A stretch of DNA of 64,000 bases from Deltaproteobacteria bacterium IMCC39146 (lineage in GTDB: Bacteria > Desulfobacterota > Desulfuromonadia > Desulfuromonadales > BM103): NCBI GenBank assembly GCA_030005635.1, contig JARUHP010000003.1, positions 153,892 to 217,891 of the forward strand, given 5' to 3'. The notes beneath the pieces are model-generated. The model was not told where the DNA came from and did no database searches. It saw only the letters and a program-made list of their open reading frames with translations. The translations under genes and the position numbers were made by a program. Below, in pieces: positions 17,701 through 27,172 of the stretch (its first letter is position 1; each line of letters begins with the position of its first letter).

Positions 17701-19206
17701 TCATTTTGTATTCGATAAATTCTTTAGAAATGAGATCAGTAAACGCACGCCAACACCGGTGCCACCCTTGGGTGTGTAGGGGGTTGACTGGTCGCGCCAG
17801 GCCGTGCCGGCGATGTCGAGGTGGGCCCACTGGAAGTCCTTGGTAAACTTCTTCAGAAAGGCCGCAGCCGTAATGGTCCCTGCCGGACGCCCTCCCGTAT
17901 TTTTTACATCGGCCACGTCACTCTTGATCAGCTGGTCATAGTCCTCCCAGAGCGGTAGTTGCCAAAGTCGCTCGCCGCTATCGTCACCGGCTGCCAACAA
18001 GGCGTCCACGAGTTCCTGATCATTGCCAAGAACCGCTGTCGCATGATGCCCTAAAGCGATGATGCAGGCGCCGGTCAGGGTCGCCAGGTCGACGACCAGT
18101 TTTGGCTCGTAGCGTTTTGCATAAGTCAGGGCGTCGGCGAGTATCAGGCGGCCTTCTGCGTCAGTATTAAGAACTTCAATTGTCTGGCCGGAGAGGCTGG
18201 TGAGGATGTCTCCTGGTCTGTAGGCGGTTGCCGAGGGCATATTTTCAACAGCGGGAACGATGCCCACCAGGTTGACCGGCAGCTCCAGAAGAGAGGCTGC
18301 CAACATGGTGCCGATGACCGCTGCACCACCGGCCATGTCCATCTTCATCTCATCCATCTTTTCGCCCGGCTTCAACGATATTCCGCCTGAGTCAAATGTG
18401 ACGCCCTTGCCCACCAGGGCCACCGGCGCTTCGTCTTTGTGACTACCTTTATGCTCGAGAATAATCAGGCGCGGCTCGCGTTCACTACCCTGGGCCACAG
18501 CGAGAAGAGCACCGCAGCCTTCCTCGGCTAATTCTTTCTGACCGAGGACTTTGAAATTAAGTGTGCTTTGCTTTGCTGCAGCCTGTGCCTGTTCGGCGAG
18601 GTATGCGGGTGACTTGATGTTACCCGGCGCATTGACGAGATCTCGCGCCAGGATCACCGCCTGACAGATCTTTCGTGCGTTTTCAACGGCAGCCTCGCAG
18701 CTTTTTTTGTCTTGTCCCTCCGTGATTATCAGAGTGACTGCTTTTGGCAATTTACGAGCATTTTTCGTTTCTTCTCCAAGGAACAAGTCGTAACGGTAGC
18801 TGGCTAACAGAAGCCCTTCTGCCAAAGCCTGGAACGGAGCGCTATGCTTGTTCTCTGCGCACTGAAAAGGTAAAGCAAAGGCCATCTGACCGAATTTTTT
18901 CTCGGTGACACTATTCATGGCCTGTCCGGCCGCGCGACGAATCTTCTCGTCGGTGATTTTTTCTGCTTGGCCAAGGCCGACGAGGAGCACCCGCTCTGCT
19001 GGCAGATGTCCTGCTGGCTGAAAGAGGATCTGTTCACCCTCTTTGGCGGAGAACTCGCCATTGCGCTTCGCCTTGATGAGCAGACCGCCGAGTTTCTGGT
19101 CCAGTTCTTTCAAGAGCGGTGCGGTAAAGTCCTTCTCGCAGAGGCCGATGACCATACATGAGGTTTTTATTTGTAGCGGGGATGTTTTGCGAATTTTTAT
19201 GTCCAT
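17701..19206 (-). CDS. pepA: Leucyl aminopeptidase (M17 family)
   Basis: This 501-residue cytosolic two-metal aminopeptidase removes N-terminal residues from peptides. The C-terminal catalytic domain has VGKGVTFDSGGISLKP (metal Lys/Asp), MKMDMAGGAAV and the signature NTDAEGRLILADAL with metal-binding Asp and Glu. The N-terminal domain is the variable macro-like domain. The ribosome binding site AAGGAG precedes ATG 19206. It lies upstream of serA on the same strand but is separated by 123 bases with a promoter. Confidence 0.96.
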   Translation of the reverse strand: MDIKIRKTSPLQIKTSCMVIGLCEKDFTAPLLKELDQKLGGLLIKAKRNGEFSAKEGEQILFQPAGHLPAERVLLVGLGQAEKITDEKIRRAAGQAMNSVTEKKFGQMAFALPFQCAENKHSAPFQALAEGLLLASYRYDLFLGEETKNARKLPKAVTLIITEGQDKKSCEAAVENARKICQAVILARDLVNAPGNIKSPAYLAEQAQAAAKQSTLNFKVLGQKELAEEGCGALLAVAQGSEREPRLIILEHKGSHKDEAPVALVGKGVTFDSGGISLKPGEKMDEMKMDMAGGAAVIGTMLAASLLELPVNLVGIVPAVENMPSATAYRPGDILTSLSGQTIEVLNTDAEGRLILADALTYAKRYEPKLVVDLATLTGACIIALGHHATAVLGNDQELVDALLAAGDDSGERLWQLPLWEDYDQLIKSDVADVKNTGGRPAGTITAAAFLKKFTKDFQWAHLDIAGTAWRDQSTPYTPKGGTGVGVRLLISFLKNLSNTK

Positions 19207-19514
19207 CTTAACTCTCCTTGAAAATGAACTCAGACTGTTTTCGTTGATGATGATAAGCGGGTTTTTAGCTTTTGGCTAGTTGTATCTATGGTTTTCAAGT
19301 TAAGTACCCTGCCTCTTTTTCATCTGAGCCGCCTCTGTGAAGTCTCTTTCCGGGCGCTCTGCTGAGCGACTATTCAATGTAAAAATAGCACTTCCCGGTT
19401 GCGCTTGTCTTTGTTCCTGAGATATGTTCTCTTCCAGACTGTCTCTTCAAACCATCTTCCCGGTCTGAATGGTTGTCCCCAGGACATCTCCGCGTCTGGA
19501 AGCCCTGAACTGTC
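19207..19514. other. Divergent intergenic region, nothing identified
   Basis: These 308 bases lie between the divergent pepA and HD-GYP genes and should hold both promoters. I find no convincing -35/-10 pair, hairpin with T tract, or repeat. Confidence 0.5.
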
Positions 19515-20957
19515 ATGCGTCAATTAGTTAAAGCCGCTCAATCCTTATTCTCCCAGCGCTCCGGCGCGTTGCAAAGTGAAAGCTCCTCTGCTGGTTTTTT
19601 TAGGGGTATTCGTTTCCGTCTCGTTTCGTTCGTTCTGTCGTTACTTGTAGTTACGACCTTCAGCGTCTCGTTTATTGTTGTGCAAATTCTGGATTCCGCC
19701 CTGCTGGATTCTCTCGTCAAACGGGGAAGTGCTATCACACAGGCCGCTGCCGTCCCCGCTGGCTTCAGCCTGTTGGAGAATAATCGTCTGGCAATGGATA
19801 ATCTCGTTGCCCAGATAAAAGCCTCCCAGCCAGAACTGGTGTATGTCGCTATTCTGGACCTTGAAAACACTATCCTTGCTCATAATCGACTGGACCGGCT
19901 TGGCGAACAACTCCCTTCTTTAACAGGAGAGTCGATAGCCCCTGCTCATGATGTTGCCATTGTTAGGGGTCAATATGAAGGGGTTGATAGTTTTGAGTTC
20001 AGTCGTCCGATCTATTTTGCAGACCAGCATGTGGGGAGTGTCATTGTTGCAATCAGCGCCAGCCAGTTAATGGCGTCGAAGGCTTTGGCGCATCGGCAAA
20101 TTTTCACGGTCGCCACCTTTGTAACGATCCTAGCCTTGCTCGGCGCGATTCTGATTTCAATGATCTTCACACGCCCCATCGAGCGTTTGGCTGAGGGCGT
20201 TTCAAGGCTGCAGAAAGATGAGTATGTTGATGATGTTCCGGTTCGGTCGCGCAATGAGCTGGGAATGTTGATTCGCAACTTCAACAAGATGGCGAGGACG
20301 ATCCAGAAGCAGAAAACAAGCCTGCAGGGCTATGCGGAGGATCTGGAATCGTCATACAATGATATCGTTAGAATTCTGGCAGCGGCTCTCGATGCCCGGG
20401 ATAATTACACCTATGGGCATTCGGCCCGTGTTGCGCGTTTTGCTATCGCTGTCGCCGAGAGCCTTGAATTTACCCGGGAAGAATTAAAGGAACTGGAGAT
20501 GGAGTGTTTGCTTCATGATATAGGCAAGATCCATGTCAGAGACGCTGTACTCAATAAGCAGTGCAACCTTGATCAGAAAGAGTCTCTGGAGATCTCCCAG
20601 CACCCTTTGTTGGGCTCACAGATCCTTGAACTTGCACCTTCGTTGCATAAATATATTCCTGGTGTAAAGCACCACCACGAGCGTTTTGACGGGACAGGCT
20701 ACCCTGACCGGCTTAGTGGCGACGAGATCCCTGTACACGCCCAGATCATTGCTCTGGCAGATACTTATGACGCCATGACAAGTTCGAGGCCCTACCGAAA
20801 GGGCCTCAACCAGGAAAAGGCGATTGCAGAAATCAGGCGCTGTAGCGGTAGTCAGTTTAACCCGAAGCTTGCTGAAATCTTTATCGATGTCGTTCCTGTT
20901 ATTGCTGCCCAGTTAGTGGACGATCGGTTGCCCTTGGAGTCGCTATGCGTATCGTAA
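19515..20957 (+). CDS. Membrane HD-GYP cyclic di-GMP phosphodiesterase with HAMP domain
   Basis: The protein is 480 residues. TM1 at about 35-58 and TM2 at about 195-217 flank a roughly 135-residue periplasmic sensor. A HAMP domain follows (TRPIERLAEGVSRL to about 275), then the HD-GYP domain. The catalytic set is complete: H in HSARVARF, HDIGK, the HP of SQHPLLG, KHHHERFDGTGYP (the GYP signature), and ADTYDAM. Such proteins hydrolyse c-di-GMP in response to an external signal. The start lacks a strong ribosome binding site. The gene overlaps the following lipoprotein gene by 13 bases, implying translational coupling and a shared role at the envelope. Confidence 0.93.
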   Translation: MRQLVKAAQSLFSQRSGALQSESSSAGFFRGIRFRLVSFVLSLLVVTTFSVSFIVVQILDSALLDSLVKRGSAITQAAAVPAGFSLLENNRLAMDNLVAQIKASQPELVYVAILDLENTILAHNRLDRLGEQLPSLTGESIAPAHDVAIVRGQYEGVDSFEFSRPIYFADQHVGSVIVAISASQLMASKALAHRQIFTVATFVTILALLGAILISMIFTRPIERLAEGVSRLQKDEYVDDVPVRSRNELGMLIRNFNKMARTIQKQKTSLQGYAEDLESSYNDIVRILAAALDARDNYTYGHSARVARFAIAVAESLEFTREELKELEMECLLHDIGKIHVRDAVLNKQCNLDQKESLEISQHPLLGSQILELAPSLHKYIPGVKHHHERFDGTGYPDRLSGDEIPVHAQIIALADTYDAMTSSRPYRKGLNQEKAIAEIRRCSGSQFNPKLAEIFIDVVPVIAAQLVDDRLPLESLCVS

Positions 20958-21541
20958 CTTTTACAGGTGTTTGTTGCCTGACCCTCACGCTGTTGTTTTC
21001 CGGTTGTTCACCTGTGATCAATGTCCCTGGTCCTGCAGCGACGGTTGAGAAGGACAACGCAATCCAGGATGCCCGTAAGACCATCGAACGGCTCTTGGCC
21101 GAAGGCTCTTTGACGAAGGCCCACGATGCTCTTCGTGACGCTTTAGGTGGTGACACCAAGGAAACTTCGTTGGCAGATCTTTACACGCAAGTGGAGAATC
21201 GTCTTTTAGGAGAGGCCGCGCGGGCTGAGGGGGAAGGTCACTTTGATACGGCCGGCAGCTTCTACCGCATGGCTTTAGGCCTCTATCCGAAGAGGTCACA
21301 ACTTCGAACAGCTTTAGTTATGACTGAAGAAGCGGTCAAACTGAAGATTGATGAGTGTGCGGATGAACTGATGAAAAGCGGTTTGGTTGCTTATCGGGAA
21401 GGCGACTTGGCAGAGGCTGTGGCTGTTTGGGAAAAAATTGCCCCCTTCTACCCGGATTACTCCCCTTCTAAAGTTGCAATTGAGACATCTAAACAGCAAA
21501 TTGAAAATCTCGAAAGATTGGCCCCAGATAAAGCGAACTGA
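20945..21541 (+). CDS. TPR-like lipoprotein coupled to the HD-GYP gene
   Basis: This 198-residue protein has a signal peptide and lipobox LFSGC (Cys near residue 21). The mature part is largely helical, with repeated helix pairs (ARKTIERLLAEG, AARAEGEGHFDTAGSFYRMALGLYP, GLVAYREGDLAEAVAVWEKIAPFYPDY), resembling two to three tetratricopeptide repeats. It overlaps the HD-GYP gene by 13 bases, so it is likely an envelope partner of that sensor, for example a ligand-side or scaffold protein; that is inference. Confidence 0.75.
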   Translation: MRIVTFTGVCCLTLTLLFSGCSPVINVPGPAATVEKDNAIQDARKTIERLLAEGSLTKAHDALRDALGGDTKETSLADLYTQVENRLLGEAARAEGEGHFDTAGSFYRMALGLYPKRSQLRTALVMTEEAVKLKIDECADELMKSGLVAYREGDLAEAVAVWEKIAPFYPDYSPSKVAIETSKQQIENLERLAPDKAN

Positions 21542-21601
21542 TTGGCGACTCTTTGGGTCTTCAATGCATTTTAACGGTGGTTTTCTTTCTCCCCTCAGCT
21601 T

Positions 21602-21629
21602 TTGACATTTTCTTTTCGGTCGCTAGACT
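21602..21629 (+). promoter_or_regulatory. Sigma-70-like promoter ahead of the second lipoprotein gene
   Basis: TTGACA (21602-21607) and TAGACT (21624-21629) are 16 bases apart, about 50 bases upstream of the start at 21677. Confidence 0.5.
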
Positions 21630-21676
21630 GTTATCTGGGCTTGTTCTAATCTGTTCTATGGTTACAGGAGGTTTCG

Positions 21677-22549
21677 ATGTCAATGCAACGGTTGTGGCTA
21701 GGTTTGAGAGTCGGGCTGATTCTCTGTTTTACATTCTCCTTGGGCGCTTGTCAGTCTGGGCTGTCATCATCAGAGACGTTTGGTCAGGCAAGTGTTCCCG
21801 GCGTTCTATGGGTCGGCGATTATGTTGATGGACAGGGCAAAACGGGGCTTCGGGGGCATGTCGTCCACAAAGCCGATGGCTCACCTCTGGACGGGGTGTA
21901 TGTCAACATCTATCCTGATACCATCTCAAACCTGCTGGGCCCTTCCCAATTCATCTCCACTCCGACCGACAAAAATGGCTACTACGAATTGGAGGTTCCG
22001 GAAGGAGTCTACTATGTGGTTGCCCGTAAGCGGCAAAGCGGTCAGTCAACCGGCCCTCTTTCTTCGGGAGATTACTACTCCGAACACCAACGCCTGGTCA
22101 CCCGGGTAGAAAAGGGTAAATTTGTTGAGATCGAAGTGCCCGTGATTGTTATGAAAGCGCCGATGTTTTTCAAAAGCAGGGTGGTCGATAAAGAGACGGA
22201 TACCGGCATCAGCGGTGTCCTGACCGATGTGACCGGCAAACCGATTATGGGTGGTTTTGCCATGGCGTACAGCGATAAGGAAATGAAACGGCTCCCCGAT
22301 TACGCTTCAACACTCTCCGATGAGCAGGGTCGATTTACCATCTATCTTCCTGAAGGCGGGAACTACTATCTGGCGGCACGCATTCATGCCTGGGATATGC
22401 CGAGCCCGGGTGAGCCTTACGGTAAGCTGGGCGACGACGACCCGACTTTGCTGAAAGTGGCCACTGGCAATTTTATCAAAGATGTAAGCATCGTGATGAC
22501 GCCTTTTTCAGGGGCTTATCAGCCAGGCAAGAGTCAACGTCCTTTTTAA
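21677..22549 (+). CDS. Lipoprotein with two carboxypeptidase-regulatory-like (Ig-like) domains
   Basis: This 290-residue protein has a strong AGGAGG ribosome binding site. It has a signal peptide with lipobox LGAC. Two similar beta-sandwich units follow: residues about 50-120 (LRGHVVHKADGSPLDGV ... DKNGYYELEVPEGVYYVVARK) and about 175-245 (GVLTDVTGKPIMGG ... DEQGRFTIYLPEGGNYYLAAR). This is the pattern of CarboxypepD_reg-like domains, common in exported and surface proteins. It has its own promoter and a strong terminator (22575-22626). The role is unknown and probably structural or binding. Confidence 0.75.
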   Translation: MSMQRLWLGLRVGLILCFTFSLGACQSGLSSSETFGQASVPGVLWVGDYVDGQGKTGLRGHVVHKADGSPLDGVYVNIYPDTISNLLGPSQFISTPTDKNGYYELEVPEGVYYVVARKRQSGQSTGPLSSGDYYSEHQRLVTRVEKGKFVEIEVPVIVMKAPMFFKSRVVDKETDTGISGVLTDVTGKPIMGGFAMAYSDKEMKRLPDYASTLSDEQGRFTIYLPEGGNYYLAARIHAWDMPSPGEPYGKLGDDDPTLLKVATGNFIKDVSIVMTPFSGAYQPGKSQRPF

Positions 22550-22574
22550 GGCAGAAACTTTTGCCGAAAGCGCT

Positions 22575-22626
22575 AACAACGTAAAGAGCCCGACCTCATA
22601 AATGAAGTCGGGCTCTTTACGTTGTT
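22575..22626. terminator. Bidirectional terminator with 20-bp perfect stem
   Basis: Positions 22575-22594 pair perfectly with 22607-22626 around a 12-base loop. The stem is GC-rich at its centre (GAGCCCGAC / GTCGGGCTC) and A/T-rich outside, suited to ending the converging lipoprotein (plus) and hemL (minus) transcripts. Confidence 0.85.
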
Positions 22627-22641
22627 GCTTATAAACCTCTT

Positions 22642-23925
22642 CTAAAGTGTTCTGAAGGCTTTGCTTGCGGCTTCGATCGTCTTGTCGAGATCTTCCTGAG
22701 AGTGAGCGATACTCATGAAACCGGCTTCGTACTGCGAGGGTGCGAGGTTGATGCCCTGGTCGAGCATGCTGCGGAAAAACCTGGAGAAGATCTCAGGTGT
22801 TCCCGGTTTGACATCGCTGAAGTTGAATACTTCCTCCGCCTGGAAAAAGGTGCAGAACATGCCGCCCACCCGCTGTAGAGAGGTGGGGACATTGGCGCTT
22901 GCTGCCGCTTGCTGCAGCCCTTTGCAGAGATATGAGCTTTTCTCCTCAAGCTGTTCGTAGAAGCCTTCCTGTTTGAGCAGTTCCAGTGTCGCGATACCGG
23001 CGCTCATGGCCAGAGGGTTTCCCGAAAGGGTCCCCGCCTGGTAGACGCCGCCATCTGGAGAGAGACTTGTCATGATCTCCCGCTTGCCGCCGAAGGCGCC
23101 AACCGGGAGTCCGCCACCGATGATTTTGCCGAGGCAGACCAAATCACCGCGCACCTTGAATCGCTCCTGGGCACCACCGTAGGCGACCCGGAAGCCGGTC
23201 ATAACTTCGTCGATAATTAATACAATGCCTTCGGCATCGCAAAGCTGACGCAACCCCTCGAGAAAACCAGCTCTTGGTGCCACGCAGCCCATGTTGCCGG
23301 CAATTGCTTCCAGGATGATGCAGGCGATTTCGCCCTTGTTGGAGGCCACCACCGCTTTGGTCTCTTCGAGGTTGTTGTAGGTGGCTGTCAGGGTGAGTTT
23401 GGCGAAATCCGCGGGGACGCCTGGGGAGGTCGGTACTCCGAAGGTGGCCAGTCCGCTGCCGGCTTTTACCAGCAGGGAGTCGGCGTGACCGTGATAACAG
23501 CCGTCGAACTTGAGGATTTTGTCCCGGCCGGTGTAGCCACGAGCCAGACGGATGGCGCTCATGGTGGCTTCGGTTCCAGAGGAGACCATGCGTACCATTT
23601 CAATATTCGGATAGGCGTCGCAGACCATTTCGGCCAGTTGTGTCTCGCGGGCCGTGGGTGCGCCGAAAGAAGCGCCAGTTGCCGCTGTTTTCTGAATGGC
23701 TTCAACGACCTTGGGGTGGCAATGGCCCAGAATCATTGGTCCCCAGGAACCGACGTAATCAATATAGGCGTTATCGTCGGCGTCGAAAATTTTCGAACCA
23801 GCGGCCCGGGAAATGAAGATTGGCTCACAGCCAACAGACTTGAAGGCCCGGACCGGGCTGTTGACACCACCCGGGATCACTTGTTGTGCCTTGGCAAAAA
23901 GGGCGGAAGACTTCTGGTGGTTCAT
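22642..23925 (-). CDS. hemL: Glutamate-1-semialdehyde 2,1-aminomutase
   Basis: This 427-residue PLP enzyme converts glutamate-1-semialdehyde, the HemA product, to 5-aminolevulinate for HemB. The PLP lysine lies in [34 protein letters not shown] and [10 protein letters not shown] are the family motifs. The length is standard. It has a ribosome binding site AAGGAG before ATG 23925. It is encoded 12 kb from the other haem genes, as a single gene. Confidence 0.97.
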   Translation of the reverse strand: MNHQKSSALFAKAQQVIPGGVNSPVRAFKSVGCEPIFISRAAGSKIFDADDNAYIDYVGSWGPMILGHCHPKVVEAIQKTAATGASFGAPTARETQLAEMVCDAYPNIEMVRMVSSGTEATMSAIRLARGYTGRDKILKFDGCYHGHADSLLVKAGSGLATFGVPTSPGVPADFAKLTLTATYNNLEETKAVVASNKGEIACIILEAIAGNMGCVAPRAGFLEGLRQLCDAEGIVLIIDEVMTGFRVAYGGAQERFKVRGDLVCLGKIIGGGLPVGAFGGKREIMTSLSPDGGVYQAGTLSGNPLAMSAGIATLELLKQEGFYEQLEEKSSYLCKGLQQAAASANVPTSLQRVGGMFCTFFQAEEVFNFSDVKPGTPEIFSRFFRSMLDQGINLAPSQYEAGFMSIAHSQEDLDKTIEAASKAFRTL

Positions 23926-24080
23926 AGCGGCTCCTTAAAGAACTTGCTTGCGTTGGAAAGTATGACAGCTTCGACAGGTCTATGATCGGTGGCTGCAGGA
24001 CCCTTAGGGTCGTTTCATCTCCGCCGTTTTCGACGTGTCTCAAAGTGTGGCTTGGTTGCTCCTCTATGTCAGGTTGACAC

Positions 24081-24109
24081 CTGTTAACATAGCAACCAGA
24101 GACTGTCAA
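24081..24109 (-). promoter_or_regulatory. Possible hemL promoter
   Basis: On the minus strand a perfect TTGACA (24104-24109) is followed after 17 bases by TAACAG (24081-24086), a weak -10. It lies about 155 bases upstream of hemL. Confidence 0.35.
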
Positions 24110-24163
24110 GATAACGCCTGTTTTCGCTTAGGGTCAACGGTCGGTCTGGTTTTGTTTTTAATG

Positions 24164-24180
24164 TTTTAGTTTAACTAAAA
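24164..24180. promoter_or_regulatory. 17-bp palindrome upstream of rnf (operator-like)
   Basis: TTTTAGTT-T-AACTAAAA is a perfect inverted repeat with a single-base centre. A matching half-site AACTAAAA recurs at 24283-24290, closer to the rnf promoter. Together they suggest a repressor or activator site controlling rnf and possibly hemL. The regulator is unknown. Confidence 0.5.
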
Positions 24181-24309
24181 TGTTGCCGTGCGCTTTGTGG
24201 CGATCTGTAAAAAATAAGCCTATATTAATTTTAGCCTTACCCGATCCTTGTGTCGGTTGCCTTCTGTTCCCTTTTGAAGTAAAACTAAAAGATTATTATT
24301 GTATACCGT

Positions 24310-24338
24310 TTGACTTTGCAGGATAACTGCTTTATAAC
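24310..24338 (+). promoter_or_regulatory. Sigma-70-like promoter for the rnf operon
   Basis: TTGACT (24310-24315) and TATAAC (24333-24338) have an ideal 17-base spacer, 41 bases ahead of rnfA. Confidence 0.6.
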
Positions 24339-24379
24339 CGCTGGTCAGACCAATTTACAGGGTAGGGTATTTAAGGTGT

Positions 24380-24961
24380 ATGACTGATCTTTTTGTCATT
24401 TTGGTAAGCGCAATCTTTGTCAACAACTTCGTGTTGGCGCGCTTCCTCGGCATCTGTCCATTTCTCGGCGTTTCCAAGAAGGTAGAAACCGCTATGGGAA
24501 TGGGGATGGCGGTTACCTTTGTCATGACTGTGGCTACGGTGGTGACCTGGTTTGTCCAGTATTTTGTCCTGATCCCTTTCGGTATCGAATATCTGCAGAC
24601 AATTGCTTTCATCCTGGTGATTGCCTCCCTGGTTCAGTTGGTGGAGATGGTTATCCAGAAGGTCAGCCCGGTTCTCTACCAGTCTCTGGGAATCTTCCTG
24701 CCACTGATTACCACCAACTGTGCGGTTCTTGGCCTGGCCGTTCTCAATATCCAAAAAGATTACACGTTTCTCGAGGGCATCGTCTTTGCTATCGGTGCCG
24801 CCCTCGGTTTTACCCTTGCCATAGTACTCTTTGCCGGTTTGCGTGAACGGCTTGAACTCTGTGCTGTGCCGCAGAGTTTCCGTGGCACCGCCATTGCTCT
24901 GGTTACCGCTGGCCTTCTGTCCCTGGCCTTTATGGGTTTTGCCGGCCTGGTCAAAGGGTAG
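24380..24961 (+). CDS. rnfA: Rnf electron transport complex subunit A
   Basis: This 193-residue integral membrane subunit of the Rnf complex couples electron flow between ferredoxin and NAD to ion transport. It has six hydrophobic segments. The motifs [23 protein letters not shown] ([10 protein letters not shown]) and [12 protein letters not shown], each with a conserved Cys that binds an intramembrane iron-sulfur centre with RnfE, are present. It is the first gene of rnfABCDGE. Confidence 0.95.
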   Translation: MTDLFVILVSAIFVNNFVLARFLGICPFLGVSKKVETAMGMGMAVTFVMTVATVVTWFVQYFVLIPFGIEYLQTIAFILVIASLVQLVEMVIQKVSPVLYQSLGIFLPLITTNCAVLGLAVLNIQKDYTFLEGIVFAIGAALGFTLAIVLFAGLRERLELCAVPQSFRGTAIALVTAGLLSLAFMGFAGLVKG

Positions 24962-24991
24962 GTCTCATAATATGACGTCCAAGGTAGTTTT

Positions 24992-25834
24992 ATGCTTGCA
25001 GCTATATTAAGTCTCGGGTGCATCGGTCTGGTCGCCGCGATTGCGCTTGGTCTTGCCGCCAAGAAGTTTGCCGTGGAAGTTGACCCACGTGAACTTGCCG
25101 CTATGGAGGTTCTGCCCGGAGCCAATTGCGGCGCCTGTGGCTTTCCTGGTTGCGCCGGGTATGCCAAGGCTTTGGTCGCAGGGACTATCGATTTGAACCA
25201 GTGCCCTCCCGGCGGTGCCGATGTGGTGGCAAAGTTGGCGCGGATTCTCGGTGTTGAGGCTTCGGCTGCAGCGAGAGAGATTGCCGTTGTTTTGTGTCAG
25301 GGCGACAATCGCAAGGCACAGGTCAAATATCAGTACCTGGGCTTGGCCGATTGTACGGCTGCACAAAAGATCGCAGGTGGCCCAAAGGCTTGTCCCGGTG
25401 GCTGCCTGGGACTTGCTTCCTGTCAGCGCGCCTGCCCCTTTGACGCAATCGAAATGACAGCTGACGGTCTGGCGGTGATCAGTCGTGAAAAATGTACCGG
25501 ATGCCGAAAATGCTTGGCTGTTTGCCCCAGGAATGTGATCCGTATGACGCCCTACGAGTCAGCGATTCACGTGCTTTGCAACAGTCACGATAAGGGTGCC
25601 ATGGTGCGTAAGTACTGCCAGATTGGCTGTATCGGCTGCCATATCTGTAAGAAAACGATCCCTGGTGCATATAAGGTAGAAGATTTTCTCGCTACAGTTG
25701 TTTATGAGCAGGATGAAGAAGCGATTGAGGCGATTGGCAAATGTCCGACCAAGTGCATTCGGGACTTCAGTGATGGCTATCCGGAAGGCAGCAAGCTGTT
25801 GCCTGTTGCGGCAGACAAGCCGCACGCGGCCTGA
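24992..25834 (+). CDS. rnfB: Rnf complex ferredoxin subunit B
   Basis: This 280-residue protein has an N-terminal membrane helix (about 1-25), then the NCGACGFPGC cluster motif that binds a 4Fe-4S, followed by CPGGCLGLASCQRACP, CTGCRKCLAVCP and CIGCHICKK motifs for further 4Fe-4S centres. It takes electrons from soluble ferredoxin and passes them on. The ribosome binding site is AAGGTAG. It is followed by rnfC after 16 bases. Confidence 0.95.
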   Translation: MLAAILSLGCIGLVAAIALGLAAKKFAVEVDPRELAAMEVLPGANCGACGFPGCAGYAKALVAGTIDLNQCPPGGADVVAKLARILGVEASAAAREIAVVLCQGDNRKAQVKYQYLGLADCTAAQKIAGGPKACPGGCLGLASCQRACPFDAIEMTADGLAVISREKCTGCRKCLAVCPRNVIRMTPYESAIHVLCNSHDKGAMVRKYCQIGCIGCHICKKTIPGAYKVEDFLATVVYEQDEEAIEAIGKCPTKCIRDFSDGYPEGSKLLPVAADKPHAA

Positions 25835-25850
25835 TTTAAGGTAGAGACTG

Positions 25851-27167
25851 GTGAAACTGAAAACCTTTACAGGAGGTATACATCCTCCGGACAACAAGCA
25901 GTGGTCATCGCACAAGGCGATAGAAAACTGCCCCTTGCCCGCAGAGTTTGTTGTGCCTATGGCGCAGCATATCGGTGCTCCTGCCGTTGCTTCTGTAGAG
26001 GTTGGTCAGTCGGTGGCTAAGGGCCAGGAGATAGGCTCCGCAAAGGGTTTTGTCTCGGTGCCGGTGCATGCGCCAACCTCCGGAGAGGTCGTTGCCGTTG
26101 AGAGTCGTCCACACCCCTGGGGAACTTCGTTGCCGGCGGTTGTGATCAAGCCGGACGGTGAAGACCGTTGGACAGCGGATTTGCAACCCGGTGATCCGAG
26201 CGCCCTGAGCGTGGATGATATCGTTGAAAAAGTACGCTTGGCAGGCGTCGTTGGTATGGGTGGCGCCGCTTTTCCGGCTCATGTCAAAATGTCACCTCCG
26301 CCGGAGAAAAAGATCAGCACCCTGATCTTCAACGGCGTTGAGTGTGAGCCCTACCTGACGGCTGATCATCGTATGATGCTCGAAGAGCCCGAGCGCATTT
26401 TGCAGGGCGTTGCCTTGCTAAAGTATGTTTTCGGTGCCGATCGGGTGGTGATTGGTATCGAGGCGAATAAGCCCGACGCGATTGCCCTGCTTGAGAAAGA
26501 GTGTGCTGGTGCGCCGGTCGAGATCCTGCCTCTTCAGGTCAAGTATCCGCAGGGTGCGGAGAAACAACTGATCGCTGCGGTGACCGGGCGCGAGGTCCCT
26601 TCGGGCGGCTTACCCATGGATGTAGGTGTTGCTGTACATAATGTCTCGACCGCAGCAGCAGTTGCGGATGCGGTTCTGTTTGGGCGCCCTCTGATCGAAA
26701 GGGTCTGTACGGTGACGGGTCCTGCTATTCGCGAGCCCAAGAACCTGCGCATACGCATTGGCACCCCGCTGTCTCATCTGGTTGAAGTCTGTGGCGGCTT
26801 GACTGAAGATCCGGGCAAGATCGTGCTTGGCGGGCCCATGATGGGTTTTACCCAGCTCGGCTTTGATGTCCCTGCAACCCGGGGCACCTCAGGTCTGCTG
26901 TTGTTGCGCGATGAGGATGTTGATCGCCAGGAAGAGGGCCCCTGTATCCGTTGTTCGCGCTGCGTGCAGGCTTGCCCGATGCATCTTCTGCCGACGACGA
27001 TTGCCGCCTACTCGCGTCGTGACCTTCTGGCAGAAGCGTCCGAGTATTGCGCCATGGATTGTATTGAATGTGGTAGCTGCAGCTACGTTTGTCCCGCGAC
27101 GATTCCGTTGGTGCAGGCGATCCGCTATGGTAAGGCCGCCATTCTTGCCAAAAAGAGGAACTCATAA
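25851..27167 (+). CDS. rnfC: Rnf complex NADH-binding subunit C
   Basis: This 438-residue protein starts with GTG after a TAAGGTAGA ribosome binding site. It has an N-terminal barrel-sandwich domain, then the NADH/FMN-binding domain of the complex I 51-kDa type (GMGGAAFPAHVKM, NGVECEPYLTADHR), a SLBB-like part, and a C-terminal ferredoxin domain with CIRCSRCVQACP and CIECGSCSYVCP for two 4Fe-4S clusters. It is the peripheral site for NAD reduction. Confidence 0.95.
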   Translation: MKLKTFTGGIHPPDNKQWSSHKAIENCPLPAEFVVPMAQHIGAPAVASVEVGQSVAKGQEIGSAKGFVSVPVHAPTSGEVVAVESRPHPWGTSLPAVVIKPDGEDRWTADLQPGDPSALSVDDIVEKVRLAGVVGMGGAAFPAHVKMSPPPEKKISTLIFNGVECEPYLTADHRMMLEEPERILQGVALLKYVFGADRVVIGIEANKPDAIALLEKECAGAPVEILPLQVKYPQGAEKQLIAAVTGREVPSGGLPMDVGVAVHNVSTAAAVADAVLFGRPLIERVCTVTGPAIREPKNLRIRIGTPLSHLVEVCGGLTEDPGKIVLGGPMMGFTQLGFDVPATRGTSGLLLLRDEDVDRQEEGPCIRCSRCVQACPMHLLPTTIAAYSRRDLLAEASEYCAMDCIECGSCSYVCPATIPLVQAIRYGKAAILAKKRNS

Positions 27168-27172
27168 AACCC

